Part shown: positions 45,493-55,239 of the stretch, in pieces | Numbering within the stretch: the stretch's first letter is position 1 | Layout of the letters: every line of letters begins with the position of its first letter | Assembly (NCBI RefSeq): GCF_963855985.1 | Contig: NC_087118.1 | Span: 1,922,001-1,986,000 of the forward strand | Direction: 5' to 3' | From: Ostrinia nubilalis | Lineage: Eukaryota; Arthropoda; Insecta; Lepidoptera; Crambidae | Length of the DNA stretch: 64,000 nucleotides | Position numbers and translations under genes: made by a program | The notes under the pieces: model-generated | The model's database searches: none | What the model was told of the DNA's origin: nothing | Seen by the model: only the letters and a program-made list of their open reading frames with translations

Positions 45493-45611
45493 TTTGTTAT
45501 TAATTAGTTATTTAAGGTAATAAAATAAAATACTTTTTTATATCTTAGTTTTTTCACCCAGTCTATTTAATTTCATTCAAAGTTGTTAGGTAGGTTTTAA
45601 ACTTTTTTGTA

Positions 45612-45770
45612 ATGTCTCAAAGAACGATATATTGCACAGTGTGCGATTTATCAGTTAAAAGTAATAGTTTCTCAGCTCATCTCAAAAGTAATACACATAA
45701 AAATAATTCAGCAATAGAATTAGGAGATGGTATAGAAAAAATAAGTAGTGCATTCCGTAGCACAGAATAA
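45612..45770 (+). pseudogene. DNA polymerase B, N-terminal zinc-finger fragment
   Basis: ATG at 45612 starts MSQRTIYCTVCDLSVKSNSF and continues into a C2H2-like finger (C-x2-C-x11-H-x5-H). The frame runs into foreign sequence after residue 49 and stops at 45768. It is the 5' part of the polymerase gene, cut off by the insertion at 45761. The reading frame of the main polymerase part differs by exactly the shift this insertion would cause (607 bp including the duplicated 8 bp, which is 1 modulo 3). Confidence 0.75.
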
Positions 45771-46359
45771 GTAATAGTACAGGTACAGAAGGATTACTCC
45801 GCAAGACGATTTAAATAAATGCGAGTCTTGCTACGACGCGATACAGTGGAATTCAGCTCGCACAGCACTACGTACCTACAATTTTATTCACCTACAAGTT
45901 TTGTCTCTTTCTATCGCGTGCCTCTGAACTCTTCTTACGCTGTTAGGGTTGCTGTCTAGTGAAAAAATAATTAATCTACTTATTTGTAATGAGGTACGTA
46001 TGTAGGTAAGTATGCATTCATTATGGAAAACCTTCATAGCAGGTTAGGTTCCTATACTATCCTAAGAATTATTGATTACCTACATGGCCAACATACCTTT
46101 CAGCATCTTTGGGAAGCGAAAAAAAAAGATAAATCCGGTAGATTACTTTTCGAATTTAAACACCCGAACGCCGCACAATATTTCTTTCTCTTTATGTCCA
46201 TTTTTAAATAATACTTCGATCATAGAATTATAATCATACTACAACGCACGCCAGCGTCCTGACGAGCGCGCGCGTGACACTCGACTGATATAATACCCGC
46301 CGGCGGGGCGCTTCGCTGTAGGTAATTATCGGATGTACCGCGCGGAGTGAGCCAGGCCT
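45761..46359. mobile_element. hAT-like MITE inside the polymerase gene
   Basis: TTCCGTAG (45753-45760) and GTCCGTAG (46360-46367) form an 8-bp target duplication with one mismatch that obeys the hAT pattern (T at 2, A at 7). The right end (reversed: CAGGCCTGGCTCACTCCGC) resembles CAGAAGGATTACTCCGC at 45786 near the left end. Contains a 62-codon frame (46023-46211) of no known type. Confidence 0.7.
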
Positions 46360-46360
46360 G

Positions 46361-49300
46361 TCCGTAGTCGAATAGCTACGTATCGATTGCGCAATAGGGA
46401 TGAAGGCGTGCAGACGCCAGCCGAGTTCATGCGCAGCATGCGTGCGCGTGTGCGGCAACTCATACAAGCGCGACAACTAGCATTTAACAGCCTTAAAGTC
46501 AACTTCGAATTATTTGCAGAATTTTCTCTTAGAACTAATGACTCTAACAAATCTGAGCTAAAATCATTTGCTACAGAGAACTTTACCATACATAAGAACT
46601 ACGCGTTTGATGAAATATTCTCACAAGCAATAGCTATTATTTCAACTAAAATTGACGAAATGCAAGAAAGGGACAGCGGTTGGTCTTTTCTCCGTAATTC
46701 GCACTTAGAAATTAACATAAACAAATTTAATCCTTTAAAAGCATCCGAATTTATAGATTTACCTAAAGCTTTAAAACTAAAACGAGCTTGTATTAATGTT
46801 CGAAACAGTGATAAATTTTGTTTTTTGTGGAGCATAATGGCAGCATTGTTTCCTGCTAAGAGTAATGCTCACCGAACTTCTTCATATCCTCATTTTGAGA
46901 ACGTTCTCAATACAAAAAACATGTCATTTCCTGTAAATTTTTCGGATATAAAAACTTTTGAAAAGAATAATCCCAGTATAAGTGTCAATGTTTATGGAAT
47001 TAAAAACAACACTAATATTGTTGGACCATTATACCGCACTCAGAACAAGAAAAAGAACCATATAAATTTATTATTTTTAGAAAAGGGAAATCTAACGCAT
47101 TATTGTTGGATAAAAAATTTAAGTCGTTTGTTAAGGTCGCAAATAACAAAAAACCACAACAAAATATTTTTTTGTGATGATTGTATGGTATTCTTTAAAA
47201 ACGAAATTAAATTAAATACTCATATATGCGGTGGCGTTGCTACTGTTTTACCAAAACCCGGCACACTTATACAGTTTAAAAACTATGAAAAAATGCAAGA
47301 CATGCCGTTCGTTATTTACGCGGATTTCGAATCGTTATTACAACCAAGTCCAAACGGACCGACTTCAAATTCTACGAACGTCTTCCAAAAACATGTTCCG
47401 GCTGCATTTGCATATTACGTTGTTTGTTCATATGACAGTTCCTTGAATCGGTACGTATCTTATCTTGGGAAAAATTGCGTTGAAATATTTATTGAGAATC
47501 TTAAGAAAGACATATCTAAAATATTAAAATTATATAAAAACAAAATACCAATGAAAAAGTTAACAGTAGAAGAATCGGAATCATTTTCTAAATCGAAGCA
47601 ATGTTATCTTTGCAATCAGTTGTTATTTGACGATAGAGTGAGGGACCACTGTCACTTAACCGGCAGGTACCGCGGTCCCGCACATTCATACTGTAATCTC
47701 AAATACCGCTTACCGCAATTCGTACCGGTATTTTTCCATAATTTATCCGGCTACGATAGTCATCTATTTATAAGGCAATTGGGAGAAATATCGGGACCAA
47801 TAAAAGTTATAGCCAAAAATAAAGAAAATTATATATCGTTCACTAAGTTTTTTACAACAGATGATAATCATTACATGGCAGTTCGATTTGTTGACTCGTT
47901 CAAATTTTTAGGGACAAGCCTTGAAAAACTGGTTTCTAATTTAAACACACATGATTTTACACATTTATCGCGTTTTTTTTCTGAAAAAAATCAGTTTGAG
48001 TTATTAAGGCGCAAAGGTGTATACCCTTATGAATACATGATTAACTGGGAATCGTGTAAAGAAAAACAATTACCTTCACGCCATAATTTTTATAGTAGTT
48101 TGAATGAGTGTACTATTTCAGAATCTGACTATAAACATGCCGAGCGCGTTTGGAAAACATTTAATTTAAAAAATCTAGGAGAATATACAAAGTTATATTT
48201 AAAATCAGACGTACTTTTACTGGCCGATGTATTTGAAAAATTTCGGTATACTTGTAAAACTAATTATAATTTAGATCCTTCGTTTTATCTTACCGCTCCA
48301 AGTTTAAGCTTCGATGCTATGCTACTTTTGACCAAAGTAAAACTTGAACTAATTGAAGATTTGGAAATAATTCGGTTAATCCAAAAGGGTATCCGCGGTG
48401 GTGTTTGTCAAGTTTCCACTAGATATGCGAAGGCAAATAATAAATACTTGCCTGATTACGATCCATCTTCTCCAGATAATTACTTATTTTATATAGACTG
48501 TAACAATTTATACGGTTATGCAATGTGCTCGTATTTACCTCATTCTGATTTTCACTTATTAAATGTGTCAGAATTTAATGCCGACGAAATTATAAACACG
48601 CCCGACGATGCCGAAGAGGGTTATATTTTAGAAATAGATTTAGAATATCCAGAACAGTTGCATGATTTACACAATGAACTCCCTTTTTGTCCCCAAAAAT
48701 TTACTCCACCTGGCTCTAAAACATCCAAGTTAATACCTAATTTATACGATAAATTTAACTATGTTATTCACTATGTGCATTTAAAAGCATGCCTTGATCA
48801 TGGTTTGAAACTAAAAAAAATCCACAGAGTAATAAAATTCAAACAAAGCCCTTATCTAAAGCAGTACATTGATCTTAATACCGAGTTGCGACAAAAAGCA
48901 ACGTCTGCATTTGAACAAGATTTTTTTAAACTTTTGAATAATAGCATTTTCGGCAAAACATTAGAAGATCCGGAAAAACGGCTTGATGTAAAATTAGTAA
49001 ATCAATGGGTTGATACTAGAAATAAAACTAAAAAACAGTACACTGCTCAGCAATTAATAGCAAGACCCAATTATCACAGCTCAACTGTGTTTTCTGAGAA
49101 TTTTGTTGCAGTGCAAATGAAACCGGAGTCAATATTACTGGATAAACCAATTTATATAGGATTTACGGTTTTAGAAATTTCTAAAAGCCATATGTATAAA
49201 TTCCATTATTCCATAATGAAACCATTCTACGGTAACAATTTACAACTTTGTTACACAGATACGGATAGCTTTTTGTACTCCATACACACCAAGGACGTGT

Positions 49301-49734
49301 ATAAGGATTTGAAACGTCAATTTGAATCTTACTTTGACACAAGCAATTATGATGAAAATAATTTGTTTAACATTAAACGGCAAAATAAAAAAGTACCTGG
49401 TTTGTTTAAAGACGAACTAGGTGGAAAACTCTTAACTGAATTTGTCGGTTTAAGATCAAAATTATATTGTATTAAAACTGAAAATAAAGAAATAAAAAAA
49501 GCTAAAGGAGTAAAAAAACCAGCTGTTAAGCAGTTACTTTTTAAAGATTACAGTAATGTCCTATTGCACAACAAAATTATTAAAAAAACAAATGTAGTAT
49601 TTAAATCGTTAAAGCATGAAATATTTACTCAATCGGTAAATAAAGTGGCTTTATCATCTAACGATGACAAACGTATAATATTAAAAAATAATATAAATAC
49701 AGTGGCCTGGGGTCATAAATCCAGCTTCTTTTAA
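46361..49734 (+). CDS. Protein-primed family B DNA polymerase (main part)
   Basis: Uninterrupted from the MITE border to the stop; residues numbered from 46387. 3'-5' exonuclease: YADFES (about 310), HNLSGYDSHLF (about 450), YLKSDVLLLADVF (about 604). A Cys/His block CYLCNQ...RDHCHLTGRYRGPAHSYCN (about 405-435) resembles the endonuclease VII-like insert common in Polinton polymerases. Polymerase: IDCNNLYGYAM (motif A, about 702), KLLNNSIFGKT (motif B, about 850), CYTDTDSF (motif C, about 955), RSKLYCIK (KxY, about 1022). All catalytic acids are present. It would replicate the element by protein priming; without its own start codon (first ATG 46429) this copy is probably not expressed normally. 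Confidence 0.93.
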
Positions 49735-50411
49735 TGTTTCTATAGGTATTATAAGAGCCTACTTGTATTATAATAAATAATATGTTAATATTCTTTTTTG
49801 ATAAATGTCTTAGTCTTGTTCTGTATTAAAATAATAATATTATGATGATATTAAATAGTCTGGGTTGAAATAATCAGTTCTTATTTTATGTTTAGATTAA
49901 GAAAATATTACTTATTATTAATTATACTTTTTACTAACTTTCTACTCTTAAGCCTGCGACTAACACAGATTGTATTTTATAATACTATTATTATTAAATT
50001 AATTAAAAATAATTATTATTATAATTATGAAATAAGTGCTTAATAAATTTTAAACCATCTATGATTTGTTGTTTGATTCATATTACCTATTTAATAAATA
50101 TTTGTGAAAGAATCTTTCTAATAAACTTAATAACCTTATTTCATATTACAATATGCAATTTTCAATATGCTGACTCAAGACATCCGTTCACGTTTGCAAA
50201 GTCAACGATTTCGCAATAAAGCAAATCACATGTTTTTTTACAATATTTCGCCGACAAGCTCATTCACTCCATATCACTGCTCGTCTTCAGACTAGCAACG
50301 GATTCATTATTTTGTAAGTATTCAAGTTTGTAATTTTATGACTGTACCTACCTTCTAACAAATTTTTTGAATTTATTATGATCACTAACAATTGTTATTT
50401 TTTCTTTTCAG
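49735..50411 (+). other. AT-rich intergenic stretch with a 42-codon ORF and a 5' UTR intron
   Basis: Mostly AT-rich DNA. ATG 50167 opens 42 codons (MLTQDIRSRLQSQRFRNKAN...) ending at 50295, possibly an upstream ORF. GTAAGT at 50314 and TTTTCTTTTCAG ending at 50411 look like an intron just before the next gene's ATG. Confidence 0.4.
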
Positions 50412-50414
50412 ACG

Positions 50415-50831
50415 ATGCAAAACTCCGATATGAACATCATGCTTCCCCCGTTCACCTATGATCCCTGGGAGGGATTAACACAAGCTTGTTCAGATGTCCT
50501 GGGACAAGTTGGTGAGCCTCAAACCTCCCGGGAAAAGAGGGTTAGGCGGAAGACTGAGCAACCGGCAAGAAAGAAGGCACGTAGTACTGCAAAGTCCTAC
50601 GTCATTTCCAAGGAGCGAACTAAAGGTTTACGGCTTATACAAATAAGAGTGTGTGACCTGACGAGTGAGCCTTCCGCTTCAACAGCATGCGATCCGGATG
50701 ACAGTGAAAGTGATGATAATGTGATGCTTAGTGCACAGTATGTAGTGACTGAAAATTATGATGAAATAATGGACATGACTGAATCAGTAATTAAGAAAAT
50801 ATCAAAAAAAATGTGTAATGATAATCTTTAG
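50415..50831 (+). CDS. Small charged Polinton protein, function unknown
   Basis: 138 codons, ATG four bases after a good splice acceptor. A basic centre (REKRVRRKTEQPARKKARST) could be a nuclear localisation or DNA-binding patch, followed by an acidic run (CDPDDSESDDN) and a helical tail. Ends with polyadenylation-like AATAAAG about 90 bp on. Not recognised; the position between polymerase and the capsid block suggests an element gene. Confidence 0.6.
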   Translation: MQNSDMNIMLPPFTYDPWEGLTQACSDVLGQVGEPQTSREKRVRRKTEQPARKKARSTAKSYVISKERTKGLRLIQIRVCDLTSEPSASTACDPDDSESDDNVMLSAQYVVTENYDEIMDMTESVIKKISKKMCNDNL

Positions 50832-51174
50832 TAGGTATTTAGTTTAAATTTAAGAGTTTATAATTAAGTTACTGAATATGAAAAATCTTTAGTGTACCTA
50901 ATGTTAAAAGTTTATAATAAAGTTTATGAATATGAAAGTGTTATTTTTTTTCCCTTACATATGTAATAATTTAAATCTCTATCAAGGATTGTTAAAATAA
51001 AAATAATCAGTTTTTTAGAATAATAAATTTATTTATCATATTGCTACATTTTTTTCAACACACCATTTCTTTATACACATAACATTTTTTAATGCACAAT
51101 ATTTCTTGTGAGCAAAACAGTTAAATAATGTGGGGTTATCCAAACAATAAAGATTGTAAAGAGTACTTAAAAGA
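50832..51174. other. AT-rich convergence zone, no gene
   Basis: The rightward and leftward gene blocks converge here. It contains AATAAAG-like polyadenylation signals for the plus-strand gene (50919, 51023). Nothing else. Confidence 0.5.
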
Positions 51175-51687
51175 CAATGCCGGAAATTGGCGTCTTTTTT
51201 TTTTCGCGCAGCTATCGACCAAACTTTGTTTTTTTACTACAAAATAGTGTAATAAACCAAACTTACTATGACATGTATACCTCTAAACTCAGTCTGAAGT
51301 GAGTTACGAGCATTAGAAGTTTGATGATTTTCATACTAGATTTGCTTTTTGCGCGCAAAGTTTTGTAAGAAATTGCAACAAAATAGTGAGATTGTATGTG
51401 TAAACAAACAATATCATCCATTAAAGGCTCCAGACATCAGTATGGAGCAGAATCAGCGCAATAAAAAAATAACGCAATATTTTGTTGCAAAACTTGCGCA
51501 CAAAAAGCAAATCTAGTATGAAAATCATCAAACTTCTAATGCTCGTAACTCAGTTCAGACTGAGTTTAGAGGTATACATGTCATATTAAGTTTGGTTTAT
51601 TACACTATTTTGTAATCAAAAAACAAAGTTTGGTCGATGGCCGCGCGAAAAAAAAAGACGCCACTTTCCATACAAAATCTGGCATTG
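51175..51687. mobile_element. Foldback MITE with arms of about 200 bp
   Basis: GGCGTCTTTTTTTTTTCGCG (51189) is inverted at the other end (to 51662), and the arms continue through ATCGACCAAACTTTGTTTTT, ATGACATGTATACCTCTAAA and AGCAAATCTAGTATGAAAAT. Outer CAATGCC/GGCATTG may be the true ends. No clear target duplication. It supplies the last codons and stop of the minus-strand gene at 51600-52043. Confidence 0.8.
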
Positions 51688-52043
51688 CCATTTGGAGCGC
51701 CGAAACAAGTTACGTCTAGAACGTCATTTTGATTACATAAATTATGCACCCATTTGATCTTTTCTTCTCCTTTTACTAAAATATATTTACCTTTTAAATA
51801 AGGTACGATAAGTCTTTGAAATTCTCTATAATCAATATATCCTTCATTCCACCGATAGCCTCTGTTTTTTTCGATCCAGCAAACTTGCTTTTTCTCTTCA
51901 ACAGTCAATGAAGAGAACGGGTATGGAGGCTTAATCAAAAATATGTGAGTATGCTCTTGGGTAGCTATAGCAAATTCTTTTATTATAAATTCATTTTTGC
52001 TATTTTTAAATCCTTGCAGATCTACGATAATATTGCTATTCAT
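51600..52043 (-). CDS. Conserved small protein, possibly exonuclease-like; 3' end replaced by MITE
   Basis: 147 codons from MNSNIIVDLQGFKNSKNEFI. Blocks KEFAIATQ, IKPPYPFSSLT, YIDYREFQRLIVPYLKGKYI and EKIKWVHNLC look like a protein found near insect Polintons and related repeats. The opening VDLQGF followed by KEFA loosely resembles the first motif of DEDD exonucleases (weak inference). Residues after about 126 derive from the foldback MITE, so the original C-terminus is lost. Its ATG overlaps the stop of the major capsid frame as ATGA. Confidence 0.55.
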   Translation of the reverse strand: MNSNIIVDLQGFKNSKNEFIIKEFAIATQEHTHIFLIKPPYPFSSLTVEEKKQVCWIEKNRGYRWNEGYIDYREFQRLIVPYLKGKYILVKGEEKIKWVHNLCNQNDVLDVTCFGAPNGNARFCMESGVFFFRAAIDQTLFFDYKIV

Positions 52044-53248
52044 GATATTTTCTTAACGATATTACTCAAAGGTTTGTATTCAAATATACAATCGTTTAGA
52101 ATCAAGCAATAAGCAGCTGTCTGATCTGGTATCTCTTGGTCTGTTTCAATTTCAACTCGTACGTCGATCGAACCTTTTAAAGTTTCGTGTTGCCTCGAAC
52201 AGTCGATAACAAATAAGGGAGCTACGTCTCTGAATTCTTTCAAGCTCAACAACGGCTATGGCTGACGTCCGTGATACGACTGTTGAAATCTTGAATACTG
52301 TTCGTATAATAAAGCAATTTTTTCTTCTGAAAAACTGACATTTAGTCCTTCATACGGATAATATGATGAATTTAAAAAGACTCTTACATCTCTTACGTGA
52401 CAATGATCAAACTCTGCCATTGACAACACAGCGTTATGTTTACGATTGGTTTGTAAGGCAATTACCACAAATCGTGGTTTTTCTATTTGCGATGAAGTTT
52501 TTATAGACCAAGTATGTTTACGTGTCTTAGGCAGTAATGGGTATTCATACAGATCCCAATTACGAAACACTAATGGAATAGCTCGATCTTTCTCCAAGTG
52601 TTTCAATAGGTTAATCCTCTCACGGTCTGAAACTTTAATGTGTGGAACGCGCCAAATAATTTTATTGATTATAATGTCATCTACAACTTCACCTGCATTT
52701 AACTTGACCGCATTAAGGTTAGTATTACTTCTCAGTAACACTAACTCGTGTTTACAGTTAATGATAATTTTTTCATAATCCTCTGCAAATCCTAGTATCC
52801 TATTTAATGGTATAGATGCAGAAAATGCTCCACCACTGGCATTGTTTGTTCCTGCGGTTGACCAGCCCCAAACTCGACCACATTTGGATTCATTTTCATT
52901 TAAGGATAGGTAAGATTTCATTGTTGTAGTAATACCTGCATTCTTAATTTTATCTATTTCAACTCCATTTAGTTCATATCTTATGTCTTGAAAGAGGAAT
53001 AAGGCTGGATTATTAACGAAGTGTACATTTGATACTTTTTCTTTGGTGGTTTTATTATACACAACTACTTTTCCTTCGATATATAGACTACTAAGTGAAG
53101 GTAACACGTACAAGTCTTGTTGGTTGATCGGTATTCGTATTTCATCATTCTTGTTGAAACTTGTTACGTATGGTTTGTATGAATGATACTCGAAACTTTC
53201 AATGCTGTTATCGTATGATGTTTGTTGAGATATATTTAAAATATTCAT
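52040..53248 (-). CDS. Major capsid protein (hexon-like, double jelly roll), one internal TAG
   Basis: ATG at 53248 (MNILNISQQTSYDNSIESFE). Features of Polinton/adintovirus major capsid proteins: IRIPINQQDLYVLPSLSSLY near the start, FLFQDIRYELNGVEIDK, IPLNRILGFAEDYEKIIINC, and late PLVFRNWDLYEYPL. A single TAG at 52258-52256 stops the frame after 330 codons; the same frame stays open for another 71 codons to 52040. Both parts look colinear with the family, so this is one nonsense change in an otherwise whole gene. It would form the pseudo-hexagonal capsid shell. The start overlaps the 48-aa gene (ATGA). Confidence 0.85.
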
Positions 53249-53391
53249 TTTATTAAACCAATTAATTTGAGAAATTCTTTATTGGTCTTGGTTAGCTTCT
53301 TTTTTAGTTGAAGCGGTCTGTCTTTGCGGAATGTTCTATTAGAACTGAGTGGAGTACGCAATGTAGAAGGATTTTTATTGAAGTTAATCAT
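53245..53391 (-). CDS. 48-aa basic protein between capsid genes
   Basis: ATG at 53391 overlaps the stop of the minor capsid gene (ATGA), and its own TGA overlaps the ATG of the major capsid gene in the same way. Basic (16% Lys, several Arg), with the C-terminal block LTKTNKEFLKLIGL. Too small for most gene finders. The tight translational coupling argues it is real; possibly a minor virion component. Confidence 0.65.
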   Translation of the reverse strand: MINFNKNPSTLRTPLSSNRTFRKDRPLQLKKKLTKTNKEFLKLIGLIK

Positions 53392-54059
53392 TTTTTTCTG
53401 AAATGTAAATACAGTTGTACTTCTTCACCTCGTAAGTTTATCTCTTTGTTTTCAGCGTCCAACAGCCTGATATTTATAGCACTTATAGAACTTTGATTGA
53501 CAGGAAAATAAATTAAATTTTTACGTATTTCAATTATTCGATAACCAGGTGGTACATTAGGTACGAATTCATAAATTATATGGCTTGCTTTCCCGTTCAC
53601 AAATGAACCACTGACTACATCGCATTCGATCCTCACAATGGTTGTTGATAGAATGCTCACAGGATACTTTGATTCAGTACTTATATTTGCATTTATTGTT
53701 TCCATTCCAAAACCTAAAATTTTACCAATTGTGCCACTTTTATTAAAATGAACGTCTTTAGAACAATAAATATTTGTTTTCAATGTGTTATTATTGCAAG
53801 TAAGTTTTAATATAGTGTTCTTGATGTTATTTTTTAAATAATCACAAATATCCTGAAGCTCGTAAGACCCTTCAGGAATTTCGATGATCTCATTTTCACC
53901 ATAGTAAAACTTGTTGTTTCTTTCATCTATGTTGGGAATTGAATTGAAGGTTGAAAAATATAAAAGACCGCATTCGTAGTCATCTCGAAGCTCCAAGGTC
54001 GGTGAATAATTCGTTGTTAAGGAGGCTCCTGTTCCGGTTATAGACACAGTGAAAGACAT
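53388..54059 (-). CDS. Minor capsid protein (penton-like)
   Basis: 223 codons, MSFTVSITGTGASLTTNYSP. The start is followed by LRDDYECGLLYFSTFNSIPN, the typical opening of Polinton penton-like single jelly-roll proteins (strand, then Y..GLL.F.T.NSIPNI); also FYYGENEIIEIPEGSYELQD and KILGF. A TATA box and TCAGT lie just upstream, giving a 5' leader of only about 10 nt. Intact. Confidence 0.85.
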   Translation of the reverse strand: MSFTVSITGTGASLTTNYSPTLELRDDYECGLLYFSTFNSIPNIDERNNKFYYGENEIIEIPEGSYELQDICDYLKNNIKNTILKLTCNNNTLKTNIYCSKDVHFNKSGTIGKILGFGMETINANISTESKYPVSILSTTIVRIECDVVSGSFVNGKASHIIYEFVPNVPPGYRIIEIRKNLIYFPVNQSSISAINIRLLDAENKEINLRGEEVQLYLHFRKK

Positions 54060-54065
54060 AATTAT

Positions 54066-54099
54066 ACTGACACTTTTATTAATAATTTACATTATATAA
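54066..54099 (-). promoter_or_regulatory. TATA plus initiator for the capsid gene block
   Basis: On the minus strand TATATAA (54099-54093) is followed 31 nt later by the A of TCAGT (54070-54066), the insect initiator consensus. The TATA box is embedded in the last codons of the protease gene. Would drive minor capsid, 48-aa, major capsid and 147-aa genes as one transcript. Confidence 0.6.
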
Positions 54100-54474
54100 A
54101 TGTTTTTTCCAATAATTCCTTAAAAATTTCAGACACAAATGACCACAGTTTATTGTACCAAAGGCTTGATGTCGTACATAATTATAGTTTATAGGTAAGT
54201 TACTAAAATATTTGACTAATTCCAACGGTGATTTTAAATTACCAAAACTGTCATAATATTCAACGTAGTCATTTTGCTTTACAAAGGCTACCCAATGTGT
54301 ACCAGGATTTTTATTACTATCCAAATTCATGATTGCACATTCTATCTTCTTAGGTTTCGCAGGTAATGTATCTCGCATAAATACACCACGAAAGTAAGGA
54401 ATATCACAAGCATGTTCTAATATATCCAAGTTAGTGAGCGCACGTTTAGGTAGCCGCTTAATTAGTTTTTTGAG
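54079..54474 (-). CDS. Adenain-type cysteine protease, entered by -1 frameshift
   Basis: Open in the -1 frame from the slippery site to 54079, without ATG until 54378. Numbered from the TTG at 54429, the catalytic set is His45 (GTHWVAF), Asp60 (YYDSFG), Gln88 and Cys95 (HQAFGTINCGHLC), all in family order. The codons before 54429 (a Lys/Arg/Leu-rich lead ending in RALTNLD) look like the normal family N-terminus, so starting at 54378 would lose conserved residues (PYFRGVF). Such proteases mature the capsid. Either frameshifting from the PLA2 gene or splicing must supply the start. Confidence 0.82.
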   Translation of the reverse strand, partial: LKKLIKRLPKRALTNLDILEHACDIPYFRGVFMRDTLPAKPKKIECAIMNLDSNKNPGTHWVAFVKQNDYVEYYDSFGNLKSPLELVKYFSNLPINYNYVRHQAFGTINCGHLCLKFLRNYWKKHLYNVNY

Positions 54475-55190
54475 GGGTTGAGATATAAACCGGCTCCTTT
54501 TCTATTAGGTTTTATATACAGTCCTTTTCCAAGGGCTACCGCTTCCATCATTCTGTTGTGCCTTTCTGATTCCATTAGACTCTTTTGTGCGGCTTTAGAA
54601 TCATTAACAGCTTTTGCTATACCAGCTGCTCCTCCAGCAAGAGAACCTAAAGCCGATAGCCCCGCAAATATAGGAATAAGTGGTAAAATTCCTCCACATT
54701 TTGGAAGAGGAATACATCGAGGTAATCGTATTCCTTTTTTGTTACCGAAAAGTTTTTTTGCAGCTGCATAAGCATATTTTATAGCAGAGTGATTATCTTT
54801 AGATTTAAGTTTTTTTAATTCTGATTTTATATTCTTTATCCCTTTCTTAAATGATGTTATGCCTCGGCCGGCTCTGATTTTTGCTTTCATCGCATTTTTA
54901 ACTATCCATGAAGCAATTTTTTCTCCTTTCCCAACATCTTTTGATTTTAGCCTTTTCTTAGCCATATTTAACAATTCTAAGTCAGCCTTATGTCGAGCAC
55001 CAGAGTCTTTATTCAAGTAAGCAATATCGTGGTGCATACAAGCCTCGTCCAATTTGTTAATTCCACGGTCGCCTTGAAGTAATCGTTTCTGAAGTTTAGT
55101 TCCAGGACCACAAAATTGATACCCAGGTAAATGTAACTCAAACGGTAAATGATCTATTAACGTATTAATTATACCACTGCCTCCCTTCAT
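54462..55190 (-). CDS. PLA2-domain capsid protein with membrane-active tail
   Basis: 242 codons from MKGGSGIINTLIDHLPFELH. A parvovirus-type phospholipase A2 core: calcium loop PGYQFCGPGT (residues 22-31) and catalytic His54-Asp55 in EACMHHDIAYLN. A Lys-rich middle follows, then a hydrophobic Gly/Ala helix (LIPIFAGLSALGSLAGGAAG), and a tail GKGLYIKPNRKGAGLYLNPS, the GLYL.P repeat seen in adenovirus core/membrane-lytic peptides. In the virus it would help breach the endosome. Own TATA/initiator. Ends TCA AAA AAC TAA, leading into the protease. Confidence 0.88.
   Translation of the reverse strand: MKGGSGIINTLIDHLPFELHLPGYQFCGPGTKLQKRLLQGDRGINKLDEACMHHDIAYLNKDSGARHKADLELLNMAKKRLKSKDVGKGEKIASWIVKNAMKAKIRAGRGITSFKKGIKNIKSELKKLKSKDNHSAIKYAYAAAKKLFGNKKGIRLPRCIPLPKCGGILPLIPIFAGLSALGSLAGGAAGIAKAVNDSKAAQKSLMESERHNRMMEAVALGKGLYIKPNRKGAGLYLNPSKN
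54465..54471 (-). promoter_or_regulatory. Putative -1 frameshift heptamer, PLA2 protein to protease
   Basis: The PLA2 codons read TCA AAA AAC TAA: slippery A AAA AAC immediately before the stop. The protease frame is -1 to it and overlaps the PLA2 frame by about 36 nt. The gypsy gag-pol junction in this window has the same TCA AAA AAC TAR. I see no strong hairpin just downstream (only a 4-bp AGCG/CGCT stem). Confidence 0.65.
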
Positions 55191-55202
55191 CGATTATCTT
55201 AA

Positions 55203-55238
55203 AGTGAGTTATAGAGGAATTTATGTTTTATTTATATA
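55203..55238 (-). promoter_or_regulatory. TATA plus initiator-like TCACT for the PLA2/protease block
   Basis: TATATAAA (55238-55231) lies directly after the integrase stop codon; TCACTTT (55207-55201) follows 33 nt later, 13 nt before the ATG. Confidence 0.5.
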
Positions 55239-55239
55239 C

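Noticed and set aside
46023..46211. 62-codon frame MENLHSRLGSY... as an exon of the polymerase
   Set aside because: It lies wholly inside the hAT-like insertion bounded by the 8-bp duplication and resembles no polymerase part.
54378..54429. Protease starting normally at the ATG at 54378
   Set aside because: It would discard conserved-looking N-terminal residues that continue in frame up to the slippery site; kept only as a fallback.
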